Shown here one piece after another: positions 1-5,636 of a stretch of DNA of 6,571 nt. The notes beneath the pieces were generated by a model that had not been told where the DNA came from, did not search any database, and was given only the letters and a program-made list of their open reading frames with translations. Location: NCBI GenBank assembly GCA_036260415.1, contig DASZZX010000068.1, positions 1-6,571 on the forward strand, in the 5' to 3' direction. Position numbers and translations under genes: made by a program. Source of the DNA: DASZZX01 sp036260415 (lineage in GTDB: Bacteria > Actinomycetota > Nitriliruptoria > Nitriliruptorales > JAHWKO01). The stretch's first letter is position 1. Each line of letters starts with the position of its first letter.

Positions 1-721
1 AGACGATGAAGGGCTCGCGGCTGATGGCCAGGATCGCCGGGACGGAGTCCAGCGCGAACACCTCATCGGTGGCCTCGACAAGGACGAGGACGGCGAACAG
101 CGGCGTCGCCAGCAGCCGGCCGTGGCGGCGGGTGAACAGCCTCTGTCCGTCGTACTCGTTGGTCGACGGGACGATGCGGCGCACCATCCTCAGCACCGGG
201 TTCTCCTCGGGGTGCACCTCGGTGCCGCGGTGGCGGATCATCTTGAAGGCCGTGTACAGCAGGAACGCCCCGAACACGTACAGCAGCCAGTCGAAGCGTT
301 CGAGCAGGGCGACGCCGGCGAAGATGAAGATGGCACGCAGGACCAACGCGCCGAACACCCCCCAGAACAGCACGCGGAACTGGTACTTGGCGGGCACGCC
401 GAAGTAGCTGAAGATCACCGCCCAGACGAAGACGTTGTCGACCGAGAGGCTCTTCTCGATCAGGTAGCCGGCGTAGTACTCGCCGGCGGCCTGCCCGCCC
501 TCCCACCACCACATGAGGACCCCGAACAGCAGCCCCAACGCGACCCAGACCGCGCTCTCGGTCAGGGCCTCACGGAACGAGATCTCGTGAGGCGTGCGGT
601 GAACCAGCAGCAGGTCGGCGAGCAGCAGCACGACGATGGCGCCTGCCAGGGCGATCCACGCCCAACCGGGGACGTCGAGGCGGACGAATTCGCCCTGGCC
701 GGTGGCGGCAGCGAGCAACAT
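1..721 (-). CDS. TerC/Alx-family integral membrane protein, probable Mn2+ exporter (partial, C-terminus beyond the left edge)
   Basis: An open frame of 240 codons on the minus strand starts at ATG 721-719 and is still open at base 1. It is predicted to be a polytopic inner-membrane protein with hydrophobic segments near residues 21-41, 57-75, 91-107, 116-136, 142-162 and 204-222. Two TerC family signatures are clear: SLSVDNVFVW (residues 91-100, with D95 and N96) and EATDEVFALDSVPAILAIS (residues 216-234, with D219 and D225). Both place acidic or polar residues inside membrane helices. Full TerC/Alx proteins are about 320-350 aa, so roughly the last third is missing. Known relatives (E. coli Alx, Bacillus MeeF/MeeY) move Mn2+ out of the cytoplasm; older tellurite-resistance names are historical. 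The start is supported by GGAGGT 5 nt upstream (plus-strand bases 727-732). The manganese riboswitch directly upstream strongly supports a role in Mn2+ homeostasis. The function is inferred from the family, and the family assignment is very secure. Confidence 0.95.
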   Translation of the reverse strand, partial: MLLAAATGQGEFVRLDVPGWAWIALAGAIVVLLLADLLLVHRTPHEISFREALTESAVWVALGLLFGVLMWWWEGGQAAGEYYAGYLIEKSLSVDNVFVWAVIFSYFGVPAKYQFRVLFWGVFGALVLRAIFIFAGVALLERFDWLLYVFGAFLLYTAFKMIRHRGTEVHPEENPVLRMVRRIVPSTNEYDGQRLFTRRHGRLLATPLFAVLVLVEATDEVFALDSVPAILAISREPFIV

Positions 722-725
722 GGAC

Positions 726-757
726 GACCTCCGGACGCGGTCCTGCGACCGGAGGTC
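726..757 (-). promoter_or_regulatory. Riboswitch expression platform: Shine-Dalgarno-sequestering hairpin
   Basis: A perfect 9-bp inverted repeat, GACCTCCGG (726-734) and CCGGAGGTC (749-757), flanks 14 bases that add a further CGC/GCG pairing. On the minus-strand mRNA the proximal arm contains the GGAGGT ribosome binding site of the TerC-family gene, so the hairpin would hide it. The distal arm is the same stretch (750-755) that closes aptamer helix P1 with 835-840, so the two helices cannot coexist. The inference is that Mn2+ binding stabilises P1 and frees the ribosome binding site (translational ON switch), while without Mn2+ the hairpin forms and blocks initiation. There is no run of U after the hairpin, so a transcription-terminator mechanism is unlikely. 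Confidence 0.8.
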
Positions 758-841
758 TCCCCACCACCGTTCGAGGTGGCCGACGGCACCGGGCACATGG
801 CCGTGGTGACGACACCGCCGCCCGCGGGTACTCCCCTCCGA
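749..841 (-). promoter_or_regulatory. yybP-ykoY family manganese riboswitch aptamer upstream of the TerC-family gene
   Basis: Read on the minus strand from 841 to 749, the leader contains the invariant pieces of the yybP-ykoY aptamer in the right order. GGGGAGTA (plus 829-836) is the L1 Mn-binding segment. GTCGTCA (plus 807-813) is the conserved P2/L3-side segment, and the GAGACC just before the closing strand matches the AAGACC end of known aptamers. The fold is consistent: P1 pairs 835-840 (CGGAGG) with 750-755 (CCTCCG); P2 pairs 815-819 with 782-786 (one G-U); an apical hairpin pairs 805-808 with 787-790; another hairpin pairs 775-779 with 764-768. The family is known to sense Mn2+ and commonly sits upstream of TerC-family genes, as here. 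I compared it from memory, without a covariance search. Confidence 0.85.
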
Positions 842-850
842 GGCGGGTGG

Positions 851-856
851 AGTCTA
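851..856 (-). promoter_or_regulatory. Weak -10 candidate for the riboswitch/TerC transcript
   Basis: TAGACT on the minus strand would place the transcription start near 844, just ahead of the first aptamer helix at 840, which is where a start is needed. The sequence 17 bases further upstream (CGCGTG) does not resemble TTGACA, so support rests mainly on position. Confidence 0.25.
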
Positions 857-899
857 CCGGCCACCGGAACGGCCACGCGTCCGCGGAGCGAGATGTCCT

Positions 900-912
900 G
901 GCACGTCGTGCC
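900..912. repeat. Perfect inverted repeat in the TerC/GH15 divergent intergenic region, possible operator
   Basis: GGCACG-T-CGTGCC is a perfect 6+1+6 palindrome. It lies between the divergent TerC-family and GH15 genes, about 92 bases upstream of the GH15 start and about 44 bases upstream of the likely TerC transcript -10. A second, imperfect palindrome (ACGTCCGAACGT, 10 of 12 positions symmetric) follows at 929-940. Size and placement suit a dimeric repressor or activator site, but nothing identifies the protein. In DNA this GC-rich a 6-bp arm can also arise by chance. Confidence 0.3.
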
Positions 913-1003
913 GCACCGTGGTGGTTGCACGTCCGAACGTCCTCCACGAGCCGGCCAGCCCCTCCACCATGGTCGCGACGAGAGCCCGACACGTCGTTGG
1001 TTC

Positions 1004-2821
1004 ATGGCCACAGAACGACCATTCCTGCCCATCGAACGGTTCAATGGCTACCTGCCGATCGAGGACCATGGGCTGATCGGCGACGGCTCCACGGCCGCGC
1101 TCGTCGGCCGTGATGGTGCGGTGTCGTGGTTGTGCGCGCCGCGCTTCGACTCCCCCGCCGTGTTCGGGGCGCTGCTCGACCGCCATCGTGGCGGGGCGTT
1201 CACGATCGCCCCCGAGAGCATGCGAGCCTCGCGCCAGCGCTACCACGACGACAGCGCGGTCCTGGTCACCGAGATGCGGGCACAGGACGGCACCGTGGCG
1301 GTGGTGGATACCCTGCCGCTGCGCCAGAGCGCCGATCTGACCGAGGACGCGCCCGCCGGGCGCAGCGAGCTGATGCGCCGCGTTCGCGTGTTGGACGGGA
1401 CGGTGCGGCTCCGCATCGACGTCCGACCCCGCGGCTGCCGGCGCGTCCTACCGATGGGCGGCGGCCTCGAACTGGTCTGCGCCCCGCACCTGGTCATCCA
1501 GCTGCGGCTGCACAGCAGCGTCCCGCTCGCCGGACCCTCCACCACGATCGCCCTGGAGCAGGGCGACATCATCGACCTGGTCCTGCGCTGGGACGGCGCG
1601 GCCGGCCGCCACCGCCCGCGGGACCCCGAGCAGCTGATCGCGGGGACCGACGGGGCGTGGCGACGGTGGCTGAGCACCTTCCGCTACCAGGGTCCCCAGG
1701 CCGATGCGGTGCGGCGGTCGGCGATCACCCTCAAGCTCCTGGACCATTTCCGCAACGGCGCGATCGTGGCGGCCCCAACCTCCTCACTGCCCGAACGGCT
1801 CGGCGGCGTGCGCAACTGGGACTACCGCTTCGCGTGGATCCGCGATGCCGCCTTCACCGTGTACGCGTTGCGGCGCATCGGTCTGGAGCACGAGGCGTGG
1901 GGGTTCCTGGCATGGGTGCTGGATGCGGTCGAACGTCGTGGCACCCCCCGCGTGCTCTACGACCTCGATGGCGAGGACCCACCCGGGGAGCGCACGGACG
2001 CCGATCTCGAGGGCTACCGCGGCTCGTCCCCGGTTCGTTGGGGCAACGATGCCGCCTACCAGCGTCAGAACGACGCCTACGGCGAGATCCTCGACTGCGC
2101 CTACCAGTGGGCGCGGGGCGGCGGTCACCTGGATGCGCCGCTGTGGAGCCGGCTACGGGCGCTGGCGGACAGCGCTGCGGAGGTCTGGCGGGTCCCCGAC
2201 CACGGCATCTGGGAGGTGCGCACGCCGGGGCGCCTCTTCACGTACTCGGTGGCGTTGTGCCACGTCGCTGTGGACCGCGCCGCACGGCTCGCCGCCGAGT
2301 TCGATCTGCCCGGCGACGTCCAACGCTGGCGCAGGGCCGCTCATGAGACCCGTGAGGCGATCCTCCGGGAGGCCTGGGATCCCACCGTCGGCGCGTTCAC
2401 CGAGCACCTGGGTGGAGGCAACCTCGACGCCAGTCTGCTCGCCCTGCCGTTGCGCCGGGTGGTGCCAGCCGACGACGAGCACATGCTGGCGACCACCGAC
2501 GCGATCCGACGACGCCTGGATGCGGGCGACGGCCTGCTGTACCGCTACCTGCCGAACGAGTCGCCCGACGGGCTGCCGGGGGACGAGGGCGCCTTCCTGC
2601 TGTGCAGCTTCTGGCTCGTCGACAATCTCGCCCACCAGGGCAGGCTCGACGAGGCCGCCGACCTCTACCGGTCGCTGTGCGACCGAGCCAACCCGCTCGG
2701 GTTGCTGCCCGAGCAGATCGATCCCACCACCGGCGCCTTCCTCGGCAACTTCCCGCAGGCCCTCAGTCACGTCGGGGTGATCTCCAGCGGCATGAACCTC
2801 GGCCGCCTCCAGGCCTGGTGA
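1004..2821 (+). CDS. Glycoside hydrolase family 15 protein (glucoamylase / trehalase-like)
   Basis: This 605-aa protein is complete and the usual length for bacterial GH15 enzymes. Residues 1 to about 230 form the N-terminal beta-sandwich region, opening with the family motif around GLIGDGSTAALVGRDG and SWLCAPRFDSPAVF. The (alpha/alpha)6 barrel follows, with RNWDYRFAWIRDA (270-282), QNDAYGE (355-361), DHGIWEVR (399-406) and LPEQIDPTTG (568-577). By family analogy E404 is the general acid and E570 the general base, so it should be active. There is no signal peptide, so it should hydrolyse alpha-glucosidic bonds of an intracellular sugar such as trehalose or a maltodextrin; sequence does not decide which. 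The ATG at 1004 was chosen because the family's conserved start lies about 15 residues later. The frame is open back to 122, but that part is antisense to the TerC gene. No good Shine-Dalgarno precedes 1004, so the transcript may be leaderless; ATG 893 is a less likely alternative. Confidence 0.93.
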   Translation: MATERPFLPIERFNGYLPIEDHGLIGDGSTAALVGRDGAVSWLCAPRFDSPAVFGALLDRHRGGAFTIAPESMRASRQRYHDDSAVLVTEMRAQDGTVAVVDTLPLRQSADLTEDAPAGRSELMRRVRVLDGTVRLRIDVRPRGCRRVLPMGGGLELVCAPHLVIQLRLHSSVPLAGPSTTIALEQGDIIDLVLRWDGAAGRHRPRDPEQLIAGTDGAWRRWLSTFRYQGPQADAVRRSAITLKLLDHFRNGAIVAAPTSSLPERLGGVRNWDYRFAWIRDAAFTVYALRRIGLEHEAWGFLAWVLDAVERRGTPRVLYDLDGEDPPGERTDADLEGYRGSSPVRWGNDAAYQRQNDAYGEILDCAYQWARGGGHLDAPLWSRLRALADSAAEVWRVPDHGIWEVRTPGRLFTYSVALCHVAVDRAARLAAEFDLPGDVQRWRRAAHETREAILREAWDPTVGAFTEHLGGGNLDASLLALPLRRVVPADDEHMLATTDAIRRRLDAGDGLLYRYLPNESPDGLPGDEGAFLLCSFWLVDNLAHQGRLDEAADLYRSLCDRANPLGLLPEQIDPTTGAFLGNFPQALSHVGVISSGMNLGRLQAW

Positions 2822-2826
2822 GGACC

Positions 2827-2840
2827 CGCCGCCAGCGGCG
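2827..2840 (+). repeat. Short hairpin just after the GH15 stop codon
   Basis: CGCCGC-CA-GCGGCG can form a 5-6 bp G+C stem starting 6 bases after the GH15 stop. It has no T-run, so it is at most a weak terminator or an mRNA 3'-end stabiliser. This is based on pairing only. Confidence 0.25.
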
Positions 2841-2866
2841 ACGCCGCGCGGGGTGAGGTACCGGGC

Positions 2867-2880
2867 CGATCGCGCGATCG
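2867..2880. repeat. Perfect 14-bp palindrome CGATCGCGCGATCG between the GH15 and MetE-like genes
   Basis: The fully self-complementary sequence contains two CGATCG units offset by 8 bases. It sits 46 bases after the GH15 stop and 113 bases before the next start. A perfect 14-mer with no gap is more than expected by chance in 170 bases, and it could be a regulator binding site. No binding protein can be named. Confidence 0.35.
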
Positions 2881-2908
2881 AACCGCCACGAACCTGACTC
2901 CCCGTCTG

Positions 2909-2947
2909 CGGCGTCCGCCGTCGATCCGGACATCGTCACGGACGCCG
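2909..2947 (+). repeat. Intergenic stem-loop ahead of the MetE-like gene
   Basis: CGGCGTCCG (2909-2917) pairs perfectly with CGGACGCCG (2939-2947) around a 21-base loop. The loop holds a second CGGAC (2927-2931) able to pair with the same GTCCG (2913-2917), giving two alternative folds. It ends 45 bases before the GTG start and does not cover the ribosome binding site. There is no T-run. It may be a terminator-like 3' structure of the GH15 transcript or part of the leader of the downstream gene. Confidence 0.3.
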
Positions 2948-2992
2948 TCGCCCCGTACCGTCGACGACACCGACCCGGACACAGGAGGAGCC

Positions 2993-4018
2993 GTGGCACG
3001 GTCGGTGCATCTGGTGGGCAGCATCCCGTTCGGGACCCCGGAGGAGGCGATGACCGTCTGCCTCGACCGGCTCGGTCCGTACCTGCGGACGCTGCCGGAT
3101 GGCGAGACCGGCGAGCGGCGCGACTTGATCGTCCACATCGTCGAGTCGCTGCGCGACCACCCCGACCTCGAGCTGCGCCACGGAGGTGACCGGTCCGCCG
3201 ACGAGCGTGTCGTGACCTTCCGGGTGCGACGCGGCCGACGGCTGGACGGCCGCACCGTCGATCTGGGGCACGTCGCCGCGTTCGCAGCCACCTACCCGCG
3301 CTTCTTGCAGCTGCGCGCACGACGCGGTCGTCCGGACCTGGCGTTCCAGGTCGGCATCGCCGAGGACCTCGACATGGCGCTGTTGGTCCTGGGTCCCGCC
3401 GGCCCGCTGTTGCACCGCCTGCCGTTCACGGTCGCGACCCTGCGTGAGATCCGCGCCATCCAGGCCCGAGCCGGCGACGACGTTGTCGTCCAGTTGGACG
3501 TGCCCGCCGAGGTGGTCGCGGTGGGGCGCGCCCCGCGTCCTCTGCGGCCGCTGGTAGCCGCCTACCTCGCACGCGGCATCACCGCCCTGGCCGGCCGATC
3601 CCCGATCCACGCCCGCTTCGGGGTGCACTTCTGCGTCGGCGACCTCAACCACCGGGCGCTGGCTCGGATGCGCGATGTCCGCCCGCTGGTGCTGCTGGCC
3701 AACGCGGTGGCCCGGCGCTGGCCGCAGGGCCGCCCGTTCGAGTACGTGCACGTCCCGTTCGCGGCCGCCGACCACCCACCCCCCTTGGACGCCGACTTCT
3801 ACGCCCCGCTGGTCGACCTGGCCGTGCCGGCCGACGTCCGGTTCGTCGCAGGGATCGTCCACGATCGGCGCACGGTCGAGGAGCAGCGGGACGTGCTCGA
3901 CCGCATCGAGCATCTCGTGGGACGGACAGTGGACGTGGCCACGGCCTGCGGCCTGGGACGACGCGAACCCGAGCCGGCGGTGGCGACGATGCAGCAGGCC
4001 GCCACCCTCTGCCGCTGA
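2993..4018 (+). CDS. UROD/MetE-like superfamily protein with a methionine-synthase-type zinc site, substrate unknown
   Basis: A 341-aa protein begins at a GTG with a strong AGGAGG (2983-2988) 4 bases upstream. The N-terminus HLVGSIPFGTPEEA followed by LPDGETGER (residues 34-42) is typical of uncharacterised proteins that share the TIM-barrel fold of cobalamin-independent methionine synthase (MetE) C-terminal domains and uroporphyrinogen decarboxylase. HFCVGD (H212, C214) and ACGLGRR (C319) match the MetE zinc ligands HxC and the distal cysteine of DCGLKTR. E250 in PFEYVHVP may be the glutamate ligand. About half the length of MetE, it lacks the MetE N-terminal barrel, so it is unlikely to be a normal MetE. 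A zinc-dependent methyl or thiol-group transfer is the most I would infer. It has no signal peptide or membrane segment, so it should be cytoplasmic. It is separated from GH15 by 171 bases and converges on larC, so it is probably its own transcription unit. Confidence 0.75.
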   Translation: MARSVHLVGSIPFGTPEEAMTVCLDRLGPYLRTLPDGETGERRDLIVHIVESLRDHPDLELRHGGDRSADERVVTFRVRRGRRLDGRTVDLGHVAAFAATYPRFLQLRARRGRPDLAFQVGIAEDLDMALLVLGPAGPLLHRLPFTVATLREIRAIQARAGDDVVVQLDVPAEVVAVGRAPRPLRPLVAAYLARGITALAGRSPIHARFGVHFCVGDLNHRALARMRDVRPLVLLANAVARRWPQGRPFEYVHVPFAAADHPPPLDADFYAPLVDLAVPADVRFVAGIVHDRRTVEEQRDVLDRIEHLVGRTVDVATACGLGRREPEPAVATMQQAATLCR

Positions 4019-4057
4019 CCACACCGGATCGGGTCGGGGCGGCGTCGGCTCGTTGGC

Positions 4058-4102
4058 GGCGGGCCGGGGCGCCACCGTGGCCGTGATGCCGTGGCGGCCC
4101 GC
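4058..4102. terminator. Possible bidirectional stem-loop between convergent genes
   Basis: In the 108-base gap between the MetE-like gene and the end of larC, GGGCC (4061-4065) pairs with GGCCC (4096-4100). GCCAC (4071-4075) pairs with GTGGC (4091-4095), leaving a 5-base bulge and a 15-base loop. Two more outer pairs (4059-4060 with 4101-4102) extend it. No T-run follows on either strand, so it would be a non-canonical terminator. It is placed where convergent transcription should end. Confidence 0.3.
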
Positions 4103-4126
4103 GGTCACGGTGCCATGGCGGACCCT

Positions 4127-4891
4127 TCACCGCGCCGTGTGGGGCCCATCGGCTGGTGGGCTGACACCGGCGACGAGGTCCCCGACCAGCAGCGTCAGCA
4201 CGCTGGTGGACGGCCCGTCCGGCGGGCCGGTGGCGCCCCGTGCGGTGCGCTCCAGCCGCAACGGTGGCAGGTCGTCGACCGGTCGGGCGAGCGTGGCGAG
4301 CAGGGCCGCCCCGGTGGGCGTGGTCAGCTCGCGGTCGCGTCCACCGCCGTGCAGAACGAACCCGCGCAGCAGCTGGGTCACCGCCGGGGGCGGCACCGGC
4401 AGCACACCGTGGTGGCCCCGGACCGTGCCGGCGCCGACCGCGACCGCCCCGCACGTCACCGCCTCGAGGCGCAGCTCGTGCAGGCCGGCCACCGCTGCGA
4501 CCACGTCGACGAGGGTGTCGAGGTGGCCGAGCTCGTGGAAGCGCACGTGCGCGAGGTCGGTGCCGTGCACGACCGCTTCCGCGTCCCCCAGGCGCCGCAG
4601 CACCGCGCTCGCCCGCGCACGCAGGGTGTCGTCCAGCGCGGACGCGCCCAGCGCGCCGCGCAGCGCCTTCCAGGTCGGCAGCGAGGGAGCGTCGTCGGGC
4701 ACGAGCACCCGGACACGGGTCGCGGCGAGCCCATGCACGGTCGTGCGTTCGCCCGCCAGGCGGACCGGCGCGACGCCGAGCGCGTCGACCGCGGCCTGCA
4801 GCGCGTCGAGCGGAGCGCCGGCGTCCACCAGCGTCCCCAGCCACAGGTCGCCCGACACGCCGTCGGCGGCGAGCAGGTGCCCGCACCTCAC
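4127..4891 (-). CDS. larC: LarC N-terminal (LarC1-type) protein, nickel-pincer cofactor biosynthesis, lacking the C-terminal LarC2 half
   Basis: LarC is the CTP-dependent nickel insertase (cyclometallase) that finishes the NPN cofactor. This 254-aa frame carries the LarC1 landmarks in order: GVSGDLWLGTLVDAG (11-25), AEAVVHG (104-110), VRFHELGHLDTLVD (116-129), GHHGVLPVPPPA (159-170), ELTTPTGAALL (188-198) and the VLTLLVGD segment (231-238). In full-length LarC (about 400 aa) that last segment leads into the CTP-binding LarC2 domain; here the frame stops 16 residues later. No LarC2 motif (such as NIDD or MKKGRPG) is visible in any minus-strand frame downstream, where only 108 bases separate it from a convergent gene. 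The usual DCFSGISGDM start is altered to LAADGVSGDL, and VHFHE is VRFHE. The GTG start overlaps the larB stop (GTGA), implying translational coupling. It may work with a separate LarC2, have another role, or be decaying. Confidence 0.85.
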   Translation of the reverse strand: MRCGHLLAADGVSGDLWLGTLVDAGAPLDALQAAVDALGVAPVRLAGERTTVHGLAATRVRVLVPDDAPSLPTWKALRGALGASALDDTLRARASAVLRRLGDAEAVVHGTDLAHVRFHELGHLDTLVDVVAAVAGLHELRLEAVTCGAVAVGAGTVRGHHGVLPVPPPAVTQLLRGFVLHGGGRDRELTTPTGAALLATLARPVDDLPPLRLERTARGATGPPDGPSTSVLTLLVGDLVAGVSPPADGPHTAR

Positions 4892-5583
4892 CGGCGGGAC
4901 GCCACCAGCCGCAGGATGCGGACGGCCGCGGCGGCGGCGCCGAAGCCGTTGTCGATGTTGACCACGGTGATACCCGGGCTGCACGAGGTCAGCATGCCCA
5001 GCAGCGCTGCCAGCCCGTCGAACGACGCCCCGTAGCCCACGCTCGTGGGCACCGCGATGACCGGGGCGACGACCAGTCCAGCAACCAGCGTCGGCAGGGC
5101 TCCCTCCATGCCGGCGACCGCCACCACCACGTCGGCGTCGCGCAGCCGGTCGGCCATCTCGAGGAGGCGGTGGACCCCGGCGACGCCCACGTCGACGATC
5201 AGCGCGGTCTGCGCACCGAAAGCACCGAGCACCGCGACGCACTCGCGGGCGACCGGCAGGTCGGAGGTGCCGGCCGCCACTACCGCGACCCGCCCGGTGA
5301 CCGCCCCGTCCCCCGCGGCCCGGCGCGCGACCACGACCCCCGCCGCCTCGTCCCACTCGGCCTGGGGGAGCGCGGCGAGGATCGCCTCGGCTCGCTCGGC
5401 GTCCACCCGGGTGGCCAGCACGGGCCCCGTCCCGCCGCGCAGCAGCTCCGACACCGCTCGGGCGCACTGTGCGGGGGTCTTGCCGGTCGCGAGCACCACC
5501 TCGGGCACCCCGGTGCGGTCCTCGCGGTAGTGGTCGATGCGCAGCTCCGGAGAGCGTTCGTCCCTGCTGGGTGTACGCGTCAT
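4888..5583 (-). CDS. larB: LarB, nicotinic acid adenine dinucleotide carboxylase/hydrolase (nickel-pincer cofactor synthesis)
   Basis: LarB starts NPN cofactor synthesis. It carboxylates C5 of the pyridinium ring of NaAD and cleaves the phosphoanhydride, giving pyridinium-3,5-biscarboxylic acid mononucleotide plus AMP. The 231-aa product is close to the usual 245-250 aa. The N-terminal motif is TGVPEVVLATGKTPAQC (24-40). The PurE-like C-terminal half has AAGTSDLPVA (103-112), VAGMEGALPTLVAGL (156-170), VIAVPTSVGYGASFDGLAAL (175-194), LTSCSPG (198-204) and VVNIDNGFGAA (207-217). C201 corresponds to the catalytic cysteine and E160 to the active-site glutamate of characterised LarB. ATG 5583-5581 was chosen because it has GGAG 8 bases upstream and the family's start region follows. 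The frame is open further upstream to 5661, but that would run into larE. Its stop overlaps the larC start by 4 bases, so larB-larC form an operon. Confidence 0.94.
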   Translation of the reverse strand: MTRTPSRDERSPELRIDHYREDRTGVPEVVLATGKTPAQCARAVSELLRGGTGPVLATRVDAERAEAILAALPQAEWDEAAGVVVARRAAGDGAVTGRVAVVAAGTSDLPVARECVAVLGAFGAQTALIVDVGVAGVHRLLEMADRLRDADVVVAVAGMEGALPTLVAGLVVAPVIAVPTSVGYGASFDGLAALLGMLTSCSPGITVVNIDNGFGAAAAAVRILRLVASRR

Positions 5584-5593
5584 GCGGCGCTCT

Positions 5594-5604
5594 CCACGGC
5601 GTGG
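5594..5604. repeat. Palindrome in the larB-larE divergent intergenic region, possible shared operator
   Basis: CCACG-G-CGTGG is a perfect 5+1+5 inverted repeat within the 53 bases that separate larB and larE. The left arm overlaps the GGAG ribosome binding site of larB. With so little space, the promoters of the two genes must overlap this region or lie inside the opposing gene. A common regulator of both directions is plausible but unproven. No -10/-35 pair was recognised. Confidence 0.3.
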
Positions 5605-5636
5605 CAGGCTGCGGGCGCCGGACGCGGGGAGGCGGC

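Noticed and set aside
6..407. 133-codon plus-strand frame at the left edge
   Set aside because: It is antisense to the TerC-family gene, which has unmistakable transmembrane signatures; the Ser/Thr/Arg-rich translation is a typical shadow.
925..953. TTGCAC (925-930) as a -35 element for the GH15 gene
   Set aside because: The sequence 17 bases downstream (GAGCCG) is nothing like a -10 box, so no promoter is claimed.
122..1003. In-frame open extension of the GH15 gene by 294 codons upstream of 1004
   Set aside because: It lies antisense to the well-supported TerC-family gene and its riboswitch, has low-complexity composition without family similarity, and the GH15 family begins right after 1004. 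It is open only because stop codons are rare in such GC-rich DNA.
2936..4108. 390-codon open frame on the minus strand opposite the MetE-like gene
   Set aside because: It is a His/Gln/Arg-rich shadow with no recognisable motif. The plus-strand frame has a strong ribosome binding site and superfamily motifs.
3645..4886. 413-codon minus-strand frame that might hold the missing LarC2 by frameshifting from larC
   Set aside because: After the point where LarC1 ends, its translation shows only Arg/Pro/Ala-rich sequence with no LarC2 motif and runs antisense to the MetE-like gene.
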